Assembly (NCBI RefSeq): GCF_016056375.1
Contig: NZ_JAEDAE010000001.1
Coordinates: 806,001-870,000, forward strand
DNA from: Hymenobacter negativus
GTDB taxonomy: Bacteria; Bacteroidota; Bacteroidia; Cytophagales; Hymenobacteraceae
Reading direction: 5' to 3'
Length of the DNA: 64,000 bases
Shown: one piece after another, positions 43,510 to 52,506 of the stretch
Numbering within the stretch: position 1 is the first letter of the stretch
How the letters are laid out: each line of letters opens with the position of its first letter
Translations under genes and position numbers: made by a program
The notes under the pieces: model-generated
The model's database searches: none
What the model saw: only the letters and a program-made list of their open reading frames with translations
What the model was told of the DNA's origin: nothing

Positions 43510-44445
43510 TTAGTGTATGCCCATGGCTGCCAGATACCGTTCGGCATCCAGCGCCGCCATGCAGCCGGTGCCGGCAGCCGTCACGGCCTGGCGGTAGGTG
43601 TAGTCCTGCACATCGCCGCAGGCAAACACACCGTCAATATTGGTTTTGCTGGTGCCGGGAATGGTTTTCAGGTAGCCCTGCTCGTCGTGGTGCAGGTAGG
43701 GCTGGAAAATCTTCGAGTTCGGCTCGTGCCCGATGGCTACAAAGAAGCCCGTCAGCGCGATTTCACGGGTTTCGTGGGTCAGCAGGTTTTTCACGCGCAC
43801 GCCTTCCACCGCGTGCTCGCCCAGAATCTCGTCCGTCACCGTGTCAAACAGTACCTCAATTTTGGGGTTTTCCAGCACGCGCTTCTGCATGATTTTCGAG
43901 GCCTTCATCTCGCTCTTGCGCACAATCATGGTCACCTTGCTCGCCAGGTTGGCCAGGTAAGTCGCTTCCTCGGCCGCAGTGTCGCCCGCGCCCACAATGG
44001 CCACGTCCTGCCCGCGGTAGAAGAACCCATCGCAAACGGCGCAGGCCGAAACGCCCGAGCCATTCAGCTTGGCTTCCGACGGAATGCCCAGCCACTTGGC
44101 CGAAGCGCCGGTGGCAATAATCACGGCATCAGCCGTTAGCTCCGTGGTTTCGTCGATGGTGATTTTACGCGGCGTCACCGAGAAGTCCACCGCCGTGGCA
44201 ATGCCGTAGCGAATGTCGGTGCCGAAGCGGGTGGCCTGTTTTTTCAGGTCCTCCATCATCTCCGGGCCCATAATCCCGTCTGGATAGCCGGGAAAGTTCT
44301 CCACGTCGTTGGTAATCGTCAACTGACCGCCGGGCTGCAAACCCATGTACATAACGGGGGCCATATTAGCCCGGGCCGCGTAGATAGCAGCAGTATAACC
44401 AGCCGGGCCAGAGCCGATAATCAGGCATTTGATGTGTTCAGACAT
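43510..44445 (-). CDS. trxB: Thioredoxin-disulfide reductase
   Basis: 311 residues from ATG 44445, which gives the standard N-terminus EHIKCLIIGSGPAGYTAAIYA. A flavoprotein that passes electrons from NADPH to thioredoxin. The FAD loop GSGPAG, the redox pair Cys135-Cys138 in ACAVCDGFF, the NADPH-binding GAGDTAAEEA and the C-terminal GVFACGDVQDYTYRQAVTAAG are all intact. A small hairpin lies just before the start codon. Confidence 0.96.
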   Translation of the reverse strand: MSEHIKCLIIGSGPAGYTAAIYAARANMAPVMYMGLQPGGQLTITNDVENFPGYPDGIMGPEMMEDLKKQATRFGTDIRYGIATAVDFSVTPRKITIDETTELTADAVIIATGASAKWLGIPSEAKLNGSGVSACAVCDGFFYRGQDVAIVGAGDTAAEEATYLANLASKVTMIVRKSEMKASKIMQKRVLENPKIEVLFDTVTDEILGEHAVEGVRVKNLLTHETREIALTGFFVAIGHEPNSKIFQPYLHHDEQGYLKTIPGTSKTNIDGVFACGDVQDYTYRQAVTAAGTGCMAALDAERYLAAMGIH

Positions 44446-44455
44446 TGTACTGTAG

Positions 44456-44474
44456 CGCGAAGCTCTGCTTCGCG
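44456..44474. repeat. Small hairpin upstream of trxB
   Basis: CGCGAAGC / GCTTCGCG with a TCT loop. The GCGAAGC core is the one found in the palindrome at 43396-43497. Confidence 0.5.
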
Positions 44475-44578
44475 TATCGTTGAACGATGGATGGATAACG
44501 TGGCTGATGGCGCAGTCGAAATGCAAGGCATACTTCGCACCCCAATTTGGGAAGACGCCCATCAGGACAAAACTGTAC

Positions 44579-44611
44579 AAAAAACCCCAACCTTACAGCC
44601 GGGGTTTTTGC
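44579..44611 (-). terminator. Terminator of rpoD
   Basis: AAAAACCCC / GGGGTTTTT followed on the minus strand by further Ts; 22 bases after the rpoD stop. Confidence 0.75.
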
Positions 44612-44632
44612 AACAACAAAACTAAGCAGAAG

Positions 44633-45496
44633 TTAGCCCAAGTAAGGCTTCAGCGCCTTCGAGCGCGACGTGTGCCGCAAACGACGAATAGCCTTTTCCT
44701 TAATCTGACGCACCCGCTCACGGGTCAAATTAAACTTCTCGCCAATTTCTTCCAGGGTCAAAGCAGCTTCGCCATTCAGCCCGAAGTAAAGCGTAATTAC
44801 ATCAGCCTCACGCTTTGTCAGCGTGCTCAGCGCGCGCTGCACTTCCTTGCGGAGTGAGTCGTTCATCAGGGCCATGTCCGGCGACTCCTCGTCCTCGTTT
44901 TCGAGCACGTCGAGCAAGCGGTTTTCCTCGCCTTGCACAAACGGCGCATCCACCGATACGTGACGCCCCGAAATCTTGAGCGTGTCCACCACTTCCGAAG
45001 TAGTCAGCTCCAGTACTTCGGCAATTTCCTCGGGCGAAGGCTCGCGCTCGAATTTCTGCTCCAGCTCCGAGAAGGACTTGCTGATTTTGTTCAGCGAACC
45101 CACACGGTTCAAGGGCAGACGCACAATGCGGCTCTGCTCGGCCAAGGCCTGAAGAATCGACTGGCGAATCCACCAAACGGCGTACGAAATGAATTTAAAA
45201 CCCCGGGTTTCGTCAAAGCGCTTGGCCGCTTTGATAAGACCGAGGTTGCCTTCATTGATAAGGTCACCAAGACTAAGACCTTGGTTCTGATATTGTTTTG
45301 CTACCGACACTACGAAACGCAGGTTGGCTTTGGTCAACTTTTCCAGCGCCTGCTGGTCCCCGTCGCGGATACGCTGCGCGAGCGTCACCTCCTCGTCGGG
45401 CGTGAGCAAATCAACCTTGCCAATCTCCTGGAGGTATTTGTCCAGCGACTGGCTTTCGCGGTTGGTAATCTGCTTACTAATTTTTAGCTGTCTCAT
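44633..45496 (-). CDS. rpoD: Primary sigma-70 factor, Bacteroidetes type
   Basis: 287 residues, the short housekeeping sigma factor of Bacteroidetes that lacks region 1.1 and the long non-conserved region. Region 1.2/2 begins [20 protein letters not shown] and continues to the -10 recognition helix [19 protein letters not shown]; region 3 follows ([17 protein letters not shown]); region 4.2 is [20 protein letters not shown]. In this phylum the factor reads TTTG and TAnnTTTG boxes, which recur in this window. It lies downstream of pnp, with a structured hairpin between them. Confidence 0.95.
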   Translation of the reverse strand: MRQLKISKQITNRESQSLDKYLQEIGKVDLLTPDEEVTLAQRIRDGDQQALEKLTKANLRFVVSVAKQYQNQGLSLGDLINEGNLGLIKAAKRFDETRGFKFISYAVWWIRQSILQALAEQSRIVRLPLNRVGSLNKISKSFSELEQKFEREPSPEEIAEVLELTTSEVVDTLKISGRHVSVDAPFVQGEENRLLDVLENEDEESPDMALMNDSLRKEVQRALSTLTKREADVITLYFGLNGEAALTLEEIGEKFNLTRERVRQIKEKAIRRLRHTSRSKALKPYLG

Positions 45497-45536
45497 TGGG
45501 GACTAGGTAAGAACGATATCTGATGGGGTTATACGA

Positions 45537-45614
45537 AAGAAAAAGCCGTCCGGACAGTCCCCTAAGTCAGAGGTAGCCAACAGGCTTCCTCCGACATTAG
45601 TTCGGGACCGTCCG
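45537..45614 (-). terminator. Large hairpin between pnp and rpoD
   Basis: CGGACAGTCCC (45551-45561) pairs with GGGACCGTCCG (45604-45614) with one wobble; an inner stem GAGGTAGCC / GGCTTCCTC sits in the loop. On the minus strand a T run follows, so it probably ends the pnp transcript. The long branched loop is unusual for a terminator. Confidence 0.6.
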
Positions 45615-45619
45615 CTTAA

Positions 45620-47791
45620 CTACGCCTGGGCTCCGCCGTTGCTGGCAGCGGCCGTTTCCGGCTTGGGCAGCAACACCTTGCGCGACAAGCGGTACTTGCC
45701 GGTTTTCTTATCGATTTCCACCAGTTTCACGTCGATATCCTGGCCCACTTCCAACAAGCCTTCTAGCGTCTGAATCCGTTCGTGCGTCACTTCCGAGATG
45801 TGCAGCAGGCCGTCTTTGCCCGGCATAATCTCCACGAAAGCGCCGTAGGGCTGAATCGAGCGCACTTTGCCTTTGTACACCTCGCCCACTTCGGGCTGGG
45901 CCGCGATGGCGCGAATCCGGTCGATGGCGCCCTGCATGTCCTCCTGGTTGGAGGCGTAGATGCTCACGTGGCCCTTTTCGTCCTTCTCCTCAATAATCAC
46001 CGTGGCGTTGGTGTCCTTCTGAATCTGCTGGATGACTTTGCCGCCCGGCCCGATTACCGCACCGATAAACTCTTTGTCAATCAGCATCTTGTGCGAACGT
46101 GGCGTGTGAGGCTTCAACTCCGGAGCGGGGGCCGAAATCGTCTTCGCCATTTCGGCCAGAATGTGCAGGCGGCCGGCGCGGGCCTGGTGCAGCGCGGCAG
46201 TCAGAATCTCATTGCTCAAGCCCTGGATTTTGATATCCATCTGGCAGGCGCAAATGCCTTTCTCGGTACCGGTCACTTTGAAGTCCATGTCGCCGAGGTG
46301 GTCCTCGTCGCCAAGAATGTCGCTCAGTACGGCGTATTCGCCGGTTTCTTTATCCTGAACCAAACCCATGGCAATGCCCGAAACGGCCCCGGTGATTTTC
46401 ACACCCGCGTCCATCAGTGCCAGCGAGCCGGCGCACACGGTGGCCATCGAGCTGGAGCCGTTCGATTCCAGAATGTCCGACACAATGCGGATGGTGTAGG
46501 GATTTTCTTCTTCGGGGGGCAGCACCTGCTTCAGCGAGCGCAGGGCCAGGTTGCCGTGGCCGATTTCGCGGCGGCCAGCGCCCCGGTTCGGCTTCACTTC
46601 GCCGGTCGAGAAACCGGGGAAGTTGTAGTGCAGCATGAATTTTGAGTAGCCCTTGGCCAGCGGCTGGTCGATGATTTGCTCATCGAGCTTAGTGCCGAGC
46701 GTAGCCGTAGTCAAGCTCTGGGTTTCGCCGCGGGTGAAGATAGCCGAGCCATGCGCACCGGGCAGATAGTTGATTTCCGACCAAATGGGGCGGATTTCGG
46801 TGAGCTGACGGCCGTCGAGACGAACCCGGTCTTTCACCATCATATCGCGGATGGCTTTCTTTTCGGCCGAGCCATAGTAACGTCCGAACATTTTCATGTC
46901 CAGCTCAGGCTGCTCGGCAATAAGCTGCTCAAGGAACGCCTTTTTCACCAGCGAGAAGCCCTCTTTGCGGCCCTGCTTGCTGGTGTTGCCCGAGCGGGCC
47001 ACATCGTAAGCTCCCTGGTAGATACCTTCGTGAATACGCTTTTTCAGCTCCTCGTTCTCCTCGTACTTGGGGTACTCGCGGGTCGGCGAATCGGCGGTGC
47101 GGCCCACGGCCTCGGCCAACTCCTTCTGCAACTGGCACTGGGCCTTGATGGCTTCGTGGCCGAAGGCAATGGCCGCCACCATTTCCTCTTCGCTCACTTC
47201 CTGCATAGCGCCTTCCACCATGGCCACGGAGTCGGCGGTCGCGCCCACCATCAGGTCCATGTCGGCGCGGGCCAGGTCGGAAGTCTTGGGGTTAATCTGG
47301 AACTGGCCGTCAATGCGCGCCACGCGCACTTCGGAAATCGGGCCAGCAAACGGAATGTCGGAAATCGACAGGGCGGCCGAGGCGGCCAGGGCGGCCAGCG
47401 CGTCGGGCTGCACTTCCTTATCGGCCGAGATGAGGGTAATCATTACCTGCACCTCGTAGTGGTAGTCTTTGGGGAACATCGGCCGCAGGATGCGGTCGAC
47501 GAGGCGGCAAATCAGGATTTCGTAGTCGCTCAGGCGGCCTTCGCGGCGCTGAAACGAGCCGGGAATCTTGCCGGCCGAGCCGAATTTCTCCTGATAATCA
47601 ACCGACAGGGGCAGAAAATCAACGCCTTCGCGCTGGCTCGGGGCCGAAACCACCGTGGCGAGCAGCATGGTGTCGCCGAGGCGAACCACGACGGCGCCGT
47701 CGGCGAATTTGGCCAGCTTGCCGGTTTCGATGGAGATAACGCGGCCGTCGGGCAGCGCCAGGGTTTTGGTAATGGCGTGGGGTTGGGACAT
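45620..47791 (-). CDS. pnp: Polyribonucleotide nucleotidyltransferase (PNPase)
   Basis: 723 residues. Two RNase PH domains (about 10-230 and 320-550) flank a helical linker; the second carries the catalytic region around [14 protein letters not shown] and [14 protein letters not shown] domain ([20 protein letters not shown]) and an S1 domain ([21 protein letters not shown]) close the protein. It degrades RNA from the 3' end using phosphate. It follows rpsO, as in many bacteria, but a terminator separates them. Confidence 0.97.
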   Translation of the reverse strand: MSQPHAITKTLALPDGRVISIETGKLAKFADGAVVVRLGDTMLLATVVSAPSQREGVDFLPLSVDYQEKFGSAGKIPGSFQRREGRLSDYEILICRLVDRILRPMFPKDYHYEVQVMITLISADKEVQPDALAALAASAALSISDIPFAGPISEVRVARIDGQFQINPKTSDLARADMDLMVGATADSVAMVEGAMQEVSEEEMVAAIAFGHEAIKAQCQLQKELAEAVGRTADSPTREYPKYEENEELKKRIHEGIYQGAYDVARSGNTSKQGRKEGFSLVKKAFLEQLIAEQPELDMKMFGRYYGSAEKKAIRDMMVKDRVRLDGRQLTEIRPIWSEINYLPGAHGSAIFTRGETQSLTTATLGTKLDEQIIDQPLAKGYSKFMLHYNFPGFSTGEVKPNRGAGRREIGHGNLALRSLKQVLPPEEENPYTIRIVSDILESNGSSSMATVCAGSLALMDAGVKITGAVSGIAMGLVQDKETGEYAVLSDILGDEDHLGDMDFKVTGTEKGICACQMDIKIQGLSNEILTAALHQARAGRLHILAEMAKTISAPAPELKPHTPRSHKMLIDKEFIGAVIGPGGKVIQQIQKDTNATVIIEEKDEKGHVSIYASNQEDMQGAIDRIRAIAAQPEVGEVYKGKVRSIQPYGAFVEIMPGKDGLLHISEVTHERIQTLEGLLEVGQDIDVKLVEIDKKTGKYRLSRKVLLPKPETAAASNGGAQA

Positions 47792-47934
47792 CAGCGGGAT
47801 TTGCTTGGAAAAGCGACAGCGGGCGAGCAGCCAAAAACGAGCACCGCCAGCGGCCCTCGTTACTCAAACTAAACACAACAGTGCCCCGATGGCAAAACAG
47901 CTTTCCGGGCCGGCCTCGGGGCCAAACCAACCCG

Positions 47935-47978
47935 AACAAAAAAAGAGTAGGGAACCTTCGTTGGAAGGCTCCCTACTC
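47935..47978 (-). terminator. Terminator of rpsO
   Basis: GAGTAGGGAACCTTC / GAAGGCTCCCTACTC, 15 pairs with one wobble, followed on the minus strand by seven Ts. Confidence 0.85.
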
Positions 47979-47991
47979 TCAGATTCTGGAC

Positions 47992-48267
47992 TTACTTACG
48001 GATGCCCAGCTCCTTGATGATGGCGCGGTAGCGGTTGATTTCGCGGTGCTGCAGGTAATCCAGCATGCTGCGGCGCTTACCTACGAGCTTGAGGAGGCCC
48101 AGGCGGGTGCTGTGGTCCTTCTTGTTAGTCTTCAGGTGCTCGGTGAGGTGGATGATGCGGTGCGTGAAAAGGGCGATTTGCGACTCGGCCGAACCGGTAT
48201 CGGTTTTCACTTTCTGCAGGCTGTTCTTCTCGAAGATGGCCTGTTTAGCTTCAGTAGTTAAAATCAT
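47992..48267 (-). CDS. rpsO: 30S ribosomal protein S15
   Basis: 91 residues, standard length. Motifs: [23 protein letters not shown] and [24 protein letters not shown], the 16S-binding helices. It nucleates assembly of the 30S platform. Its leader holds a small hairpin that may take part in autoregulation. Confidence 0.97.
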   Translation of the reverse strand: MILTTEAKQAIFEKNSLQKVKTDTGSAESQIALFTHRIIHLTEHLKTNKKDHSTRLGLLKLVGKRRSMLDYLQHREINRYRAIIKELGIRK

Positions 48268-48322
48268 CGGTTGATAGGTGTTACCCCGTCTTAGATCTTA
48301 GGATGAAAAAAGAAATTGGACT

Positions 48323-48351
48323 ACCCCACACGTTGGGGTGCCGCAAAGGTA
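48323..48351 (-). promoter_or_regulatory. Promoter and leader hairpin of rpsO
   Basis: TACCTTTG (48351-48344, minus strand) is a consensus -7 box. The transcript would begin near 48338, at the base of a hairpin ACCCC / GGGGT (48339-48335 with 48327-48323). S15 is known to repress its own mRNA through leader structure in several phyla. Confidence 0.5.
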
Positions 48352-48424
48352 CGAAATTTAAAACCAGGATAAAAGGGCGTGAGAGAGATTTATCCGAGGT
48401 CTTTTTCTCATCACAAGCCGAGAC

Positions 48425-49879
48425 TTACGCTACAACCTCTTCCACCGGTTCCGTGATTTTGCGCAGGGCCGGGATGCCCAGGCGCTGCGGCAGCCGTCGC
48501 CAGAAGTCGAGTTCGAGCAGGCCCGAGTCGTTGTAGGCTTGGTAAAGGAAGAATAACCCAGCGGGCAGCAGCACCAGATTCGACATCCACATGCCCAGGC
48601 CTACCGGCATCACAAACTCGCGCCCGTACTTCTCGCCCATGATGCTGAGCACGTAGTACACGATAAAAAAGAGAATGGAAATTAGAATGGGCACGCCCAG
48701 GCCGCCTTTCTTGATAATCGAACCCAGCGGCGCGCCAATCAGAAACATCAACAGCACCGCGACCGACTGCGAGTACTTCCGGTAAACCTCAATTCGGAAC
48801 AGGGCCGAGTTGCGGGCGTAGTCGTTTAGTCGGTCAGAGGTGGAATTGGCGAAAGCCTGGAGGTTGCGGGCGCGGTTGGCGGCCTGTTGAAGGATGGATA
48901 CAGTGACGGGAGCCAGCTTGGTAATGGGCACCTGAAGGCCTTCTGCTTTCTGGTTAGCCTTACGCCCGGTGGTATCGAATCGTGCGAAGGTGTAGTACGC
49001 ATTCATTTGCCGGGGAAGCTGTTTCTGCTCCACGTGCAGCTTTTTCTGCACCGAATCGGTGGCGGAATGCAGCTGCGGGATGTTGAGCATCATCCGGTTT
49101 TCCTTGAACAAGTCCTCCTTGGTGCGGCCCAGGCTGAATGAAGCCAATGAAAAGGTTATGACATTATGGTCGAACCCCTGACGCACGAAGCTAGCCCCGG
49201 CGCGGTCGCGCGAATCGGGCTGCTCGATGTAGTTGTGGCCGTGGAAGAGTTCCAGACTCAGATAACCGCCTCCGTGCGTGGTAAACATGCGGCCGGAATC
49301 GGCCAGCATCACCGTGGCGTTACCCGACTTCTGGGTGTGGTCGTAAATCATGACGCCGTGCAGCCGGTCGCCATTTTCACCGGTTTTCTTATCCACTTTG
49401 ATGGTGTAGCCGGGAATGCCGCTGTAGAACACGCCTTCGCGGATGTCCAAAGCCAGCTTTTGCTGGCGCACGTCCCACAGCAGGCTATACGCTTTGAGGT
49501 TGGCCCGGGGCACGATGGTTTCGTTGAACCAGAACGCGCCAATGGCCAGGCCTGCCGTAAGCAGCAGCACCGGCCGCAGAATGCGCGTGAGCGCAATGCC
49601 CGAGGCCTTGATGGCCGTGAGCTCGTGGTGCTCGCCCAGGTTGCCGTAGGTCATCAACGAGGACAGCAGCACAGCCAACGGCAACGAAACGGGCACGATA
49701 AGCACGCTGAAATAGAACAGCAATTGCAACAGTACACCCGTGCCCAAATCCTTGCCGATGATATCGTCTAGATACTTGAGCAAGGTGTGCGTGAGCAGAA
49801 TAAACTGCACCACCGCGAAGGTGAGCAGAAACGGGCCGGCAAAGGCCTTTAGAATAAGCTTGTCGAGCTTTTTGAGCAT
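48425..49879 (-). CDS. LptF/LptG family permease
   Basis: 484 residues from ATG 49879 (LKKLDKLILKAFAGPFLLTF). Six transmembrane helices in the 3+3 pattern: three near the N-terminus (to about 125), a large periplasmic beta-jellyroll part (about 130-370), and three near the C-terminus (SVAVLLMFLIGAPLGSIIKK, VPILISILFFIVYYVLSI, LVLLPAGLFFLYQA). The GEHHELTAIKASGI segment is the coupling helix contacting the ATPase LptB. It exports lipopolysaccharide across the periplasm. LptF and LptG cannot be told apart here. Confidence 0.92.
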   Translation of the reverse strand: MLKKLDKLILKAFAGPFLLTFAVVQFILLTHTLLKYLDDIIGKDLGTGVLLQLLFYFSVLIVPVSLPLAVLLSSLMTYGNLGEHHELTAIKASGIALTRILRPVLLLTAGLAIGAFWFNETIVPRANLKAYSLLWDVRQQKLALDIREGVFYSGIPGYTIKVDKKTGENGDRLHGVMIYDHTQKSGNATVMLADSGRMFTTHGGGYLSLELFHGHNYIEQPDSRDRAGASFVRQGFDHNVITFSLASFSLGRTKEDLFKENRMMLNIPQLHSATDSVQKKLHVEQKQLPRQMNAYYTFARFDTTGRKANQKAEGLQVPITKLAPVTVSILQQAANRARNLQAFANSTSDRLNDYARNSALFRIEVYRKYSQSVAVLLMFLIGAPLGSIIKKGGLGVPILISILFFIVYYVLSIMGEKYGREFVMPVGLGMWMSNLVLLPAGLFFLYQAYNDSGLLELDFWRRLPQRLGIPALRKITEPVEEVVA

Positions 49880-49977
49880 GTTAGGCAGCGCTTGAGGGCG
49901 CAAAGGAACGCGCCAGCGCAGAAACGTAAGTTGAGGAGAAAAAGTACCTCGATGCGGTTACGCAAGGATTTGGCCGC

Positions 49978-50391
49978 TTAGCCGCCCACCTGGTCGCGCA
50001 GCTTGGCCACCAGGCCTTCCCACATTTCATGCTGCTCGGCGGCATCATGGGCGGAGGAGTAGTCCACCACGCGCAGATATACTTCGTCAGTCACCTGCGA
50101 TGAATCGAGGGTAAACTCCAAAGAATTGGCATCAAGCACCGACTGGCGGTGCTCGTCGAGGAACACGAAGCGCACGGCCTTATTGAGGCGCTGGCCCGAA
50201 ATTTCGGCGTAATGGTTCTCGTGGTCCCAGATAAAGTTTAGGCGCTGGCCCTCGACATAGCGCACATCGTCGCAAAACCACTGAGAAAGGCCCGAAGCGG
50301 TAGCCAGGTAGGGAAAAAGAATTTTGGGTGACGCATTAATGGGGAATTCCACCACGAAACGCGTTTTAGTTTGAGTATCAGGCAATGCCAT
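49978..50391 (-). CDS. START-like domain protein (Bacteroidetes SRPBCC family)
   Basis: 137 residues from ATG 50391 (ALPDTQTKTRFVVEFPINASP). It has the curved-sheet pattern of SRPBCC/START folds with FPYLATASGLSQWFCDDV and LNFIWDHENHYAEISG, and a C-terminal long helix (AAEQHEMWEGLVAKLRDQV). Such folds hold small hydrophobic ligands; the ligand is unknown. It diverges from the tRNA gene. Confidence 0.8.
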   Translation of the reverse strand: MALPDTQTKTRFVVEFPINASPKILFPYLATASGLSQWFCDDVRYVEGQRLNFIWDHENHYAEISGQRLNKAVRFVFLDEHRQSVLDANSLEFTLDSSQVTDEVYLRVVDYSSAHDAAEQHEMWEGLVAKLRDQVGG

Positions 50392-50475
50392 AGAACGAAG
50401 GAGAAGGAAGCCGCGTACCGCTGCCGTAAAACAGGCGGCGCACAGAAGAAATACAGTATAATTTGGCCCAGCACC

Positions 50476-50507
50476 TTGCTTCGGGGCCTTTTGTAACGTT
50501 ACCTTTG
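50476..50507 (+). promoter_or_regulatory. Promoter of the tRNA-Met gene
   Basis: TTG at 50476-50478 and TACCTTTG at 50500-50507, spacer 21 bases. The tRNA begins 16 bases after the -7 box. Confidence 0.6.
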
Positions 50508-50523
50508 CACCCACAAAAAACCC

Positions 50524-50597
50524 GGCGGGGTAGCTCAGCTGGTTAGAGCACAGGATTCATAACCCTGAGGTCGGCGGTTCGAGCCCGCCTCCCGCTA
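50524..50597 (+). tRNA. tRNA-Met (CAT), elongator type
   Basis: 74 bases in full cloverleaf: acceptor GGCGGGG with TCCCGCT, D arm GCTC/GAGC, anticodon loop TTCATAA with CAT, variable AGGTC, T arm GGCGG-TTCGAGC-CCGCC, discriminator A. CCA is not encoded. The 1:72 pair (G-U) and the anticodon stem lack initiator features (unpaired 1:72 and three G-C pairs), so this is the elongator. A CAT-type Ile tRNA is a less likely alternative. Confidence 0.93.
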
Positions 50598-50602
50598 CGT
50601 CG

Positions 50603-50638
50603 AAAACCGTTTCAGTCTGGTACTGGAGCGGTTTTTTC
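50603..50638 (+). terminator. Terminator of the tRNA gene
   Basis: AAAACCGTTTCAGT / ACTGGAGCGGTTTT with wobble pairs, then TTTTTT. Confidence 0.8.
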
Positions 50639-50725
50639 GTTTTCAGCCTTTTAGGGTCAGCAGATGCCACGACCCATGGCGGAGAACGAAATGATTTAGC
50701 GGACCTAACAGGCTGGGCCCAAAAC

Positions 50726-50760
50726 AAGAAAACGCTGAACCCAAGGGCCAGCGTTTTCTT
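50726..50760 (-). terminator. Terminator of the thrS-infC-rpmI-rplT cluster
   Basis: AAGAAAACGCTG / CAGCGTTTTCTT, 12-bp perfect stem, 23 bases after the rplT stop. Confidence 0.8.
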
Positions 50761-50782
50761 GGTGGATTGCGCGCAGGGGCAG

Positions 50783-51127
50783 TTATTTTGCCTTCTCCAC
50801 GATGCCTTTGAAGGCTTCGGGGTGGTTCAGGGCCAAATCAGCCAGCACTTTGCGGTTGAGCTCGATGCCCGCCTTTTTCAGGCCGCCCATCAGCTGCGAA
50901 TACGACAGGCCGTGCTCACGAGCACCGGCGTTGATACGCTGAATCCAGAGAGCACGGAATTCGCGCTTCTTTACTTTACGGTCACGGTAAGCATAGAGAA
51001 GGCCTTTTTCAACGGCATTCTTGGCTACGGTCCACACGTTTTTGCGACGGCCATAGTAGCCTTTCGCCAAACGCATGATTTTCTTACGACGGTGGCGCGA
51101 GGCCACGTGGTTGACACTTCTTGGCAT
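50783..51127 (-). CDS. rplT: 50S ribosomal protein L20
   Basis: 114 residues. The basic N-terminus ([30 protein letters not shown]) threads through 23S rRNA, and [21 protein letters not shown] is the globular part. It is essential early in 50S assembly and in other bacteria represses this same cluster. It is the last gene of thrS-infC-rpmI-rplT and is separated from rpmI by an inverted repeat. Confidence 0.97.
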   Translation of the reverse strand: MPRSVNHVASRHRRKKIMRLAKGYYGRRKNVWTVAKNAVEKGLLYAYRDRKVKKREFRALWIQRINAGAREHGLSYSQLMGGLKKAGIELNRKVLADLALNHPEAFKGIVEKAK

Positions 51128-51210
51128 AACCTTGAGAGTTTTTGGCAGCCGGCGCCCAGCATCTGCTGAAGCTTAAAGTTGCGGCCGGAAGCCTGGTGAA
51201 AATTGGGTAA

Positions 51211-51280
51211 GAGGGTAAGAGGGTATGCGGGCAGGAGTCATTGGCAGAATTAACTCCTGCCCGCATACCCTCCTACCCTC
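51211..51280. repeat. 28-bp inverted repeat between rpmI and rplT
   Basis: Arms 51211-51238 (GAGGGTAAGAGGGTATGCGG...) and 51253-51280 match at 27 of 28 positions with a 14-base loop. Built on GAGGGTA units. It lies inside the ribosomal protein cluster and could pause or process the transcript, or belong to the same class as the repeats at 22262 and 24297. Confidence 0.8.
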
Positions 51281-51287
51281 ACAAACT

Positions 51288-51482
51288 CTAGAAATTCAGC
51301 ATCTGGCGCACGCGGTTCATGTCGGCGCTGCTCACGAGGCCGGTGTGGGTCAGGCCGCGCTTCTGCTTGGTCGTCTTCTTCGTGAGGATGTGCGATTTGA
51401 AGGCGTGCTTCCGCTTCACCTTGCCCGTTCCGGTGAGCGCAAAGCGCTTCTTAGCACCGGATTTCGTCTTTACTTTCGGCAT
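51288..51482 (-). CDS. rpmI: 50S ribosomal protein L35
   Basis: 64 residues, standard size: [30 protein letters not shown] and [17 protein letters not shown]. Lies between infC and rplT. Confidence 0.97.
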   Translation of the reverse strand: MPKVKTKSGAKKRFALTGTGKVKRKHAFKSHILTKKTTKQKRGLTHTGLVSSADMNRVRQMLNF

Positions 51483-51566
51483 TGTAGTAAGTGTTGGAGG
51501 GTTGGTTGTTGATTGTTGATTGCTGACTGACCAGGGGTCGGGAAGCCATCTTCAACCGGGTAAAAT

Positions 51567-52250
51567 CTATTCGGCGGCGTCGGCAGAAGCTGGAGCCGGT
51601 TCGGAGGTCTTGTCGGTGGCTTCAGCCTTGGGCTCGGCCGGCTTGGGAGCTTTCGGCTTGGCATCGGCGGGAGCAGCGGGCTTGGCGGCGGGTTTCACTA
51701 CGGCAGCCGCTTTCGGGGCCAGGTAGAGGAACATGCGCTTGCCTTCGAGCTTAGGAAGCTGCTCTACTTTGGCGAGGTCCTCGAGGGCCTGGGCAAACTT
51801 GAGCAGTAGGATTTCGCCCCGCTCTTTGAATACGATGCTACGTCCAACAAAATGCACATAGCTCTTGATTTTTGCGCCTTCACGCAAAAACTCCTGGGCG
51901 TGCTTCACCTTGAAAGCGAAATCGTGCTCGTCGGTGTTGGGACCGAAGCGGATTTCCTTAAGCACGACTTTGGTCTGCTTGGCTTTCAGCTCGCGGGTTT
52001 TCTTCTTCTGCTCGTACTTAAATTTCGAGTAGTCGATGACGCGGCAGACGGGCGGGTTGGCAGTGGGCGAAATCTCAACGAGGTCGAGGTTTTGCTCCTG
52101 TGCCATTTTCCGGGCCTGGTCGGTCGGATAAATACCCTGCTCGACGTTGTCGCCGACGAGGCGTACCTCGCGGGCCAGGATTTTTTGATTGATTTTGAAC
52201 GGCTCTTCCACCTGCTGGCGGGGCACGTACCGACGATTCGGAGCTGCTAT
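51567..52250 (-). CDS. infC: Translation initiation factor IF-3, probable AUA start
   Basis: 227 residues if started at ATA 52250, giving (M)[23 protein letters not shown], the N-terminus expected in this phylum. The first conventional start, GTG 52226, would remove eight conserved residues. IF-3 keeps the 30S subunit free and checks the initiator codon. The N-terminal domain ([20 protein letters not shown]) and C-terminal domain ([21 protein letters not shown]) are complete; a 50-residue Ala/Pro/Lys tail follows. A strong AGGAGG lies 8 bases before the ATA. In E. coli the rare AUU start is the target of autoregulation by IF-3; the same is likely here. Confidence 0.88.
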   Translation of the reverse strand: MAAPNRRYVPRQQVEEPFKINQKILAREVRLVGDNVEQGIYPTDQARKMAQEQNLDLVEISPTANPPVCRVIDYSKFKYEQKKKTRELKAKQTKVVLKEIRFGPNTDEHDFAFKVKHAQEFLREGAKIKSYVHFVGRSIVFKERGEILLLKFAQALEDLAKVEQLPKLEGKRMFLYLAPKAAAVVKPAAKPAAPADAKPKAPKPAEPKAEATDKTSEPAPASADAAE

Positions 52251-52258
52251 GGTTTGGT

Positions 52259-52264
52259 CCTCCT
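52259..52264 (-). promoter_or_regulatory. Strong Shine-Dalgarno of infC
   Basis: AGGAGG on the minus strand, 8 bases before ATA 52250. Other genes in the window lack such a site, so it supports the unusual start. Confidence 0.65.
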
Positions 52265-52418
52265 GCTAAAAAAGTGGCGGGGAATGAGATTCTGGGCGGT
52301 TTAGGCCGGGTAAGGCCTGGTTATCAGGGGGCAAATATCGGCATTTTAAATGGGAAAGCCAAGCTGCGTGCCGAAGGAATTTGTAGATGTCCGTTAAATC
52401 ATTGCTAAGCTGAACGTA

Positions 52419-52472
52419 ATGAAGCACCTTATCACGCCCGAACTACTTGTTCCAGCGCAATAAAGTGCTTCA
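52419..52472. repeat. Hairpin in the thrS-infC gap
   Basis: ATGAAGCACCTTAT (about 52419-52432) pairs with ATAAAGTGCTTCA (52460-52472) with one wobble. It may be an RNA processing or regulatory structure between thrS and infC. Confidence 0.5.
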
Positions 52473-52506
52473 CAGGGTTCAACCTGATAGACTTGCTATC
52501 AGCTAA

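Noticed and set aside
44446..44580. Upstream extension of trxB
   Set aside because: TrxB proteins begin with the FAD-binding strand a few residues after ATG 44445; the extension includes the terminator of rpoD.
46676..47872. 398-codon frame antisense to pnp
   Set aside because: Shadow of pnp, His/Gly-rich translation.
50524..50597. Initiator tRNA-fMet
   Set aside because: Lacks the unpaired 1:72 position and the three G-C pairs of the anticodon stem.
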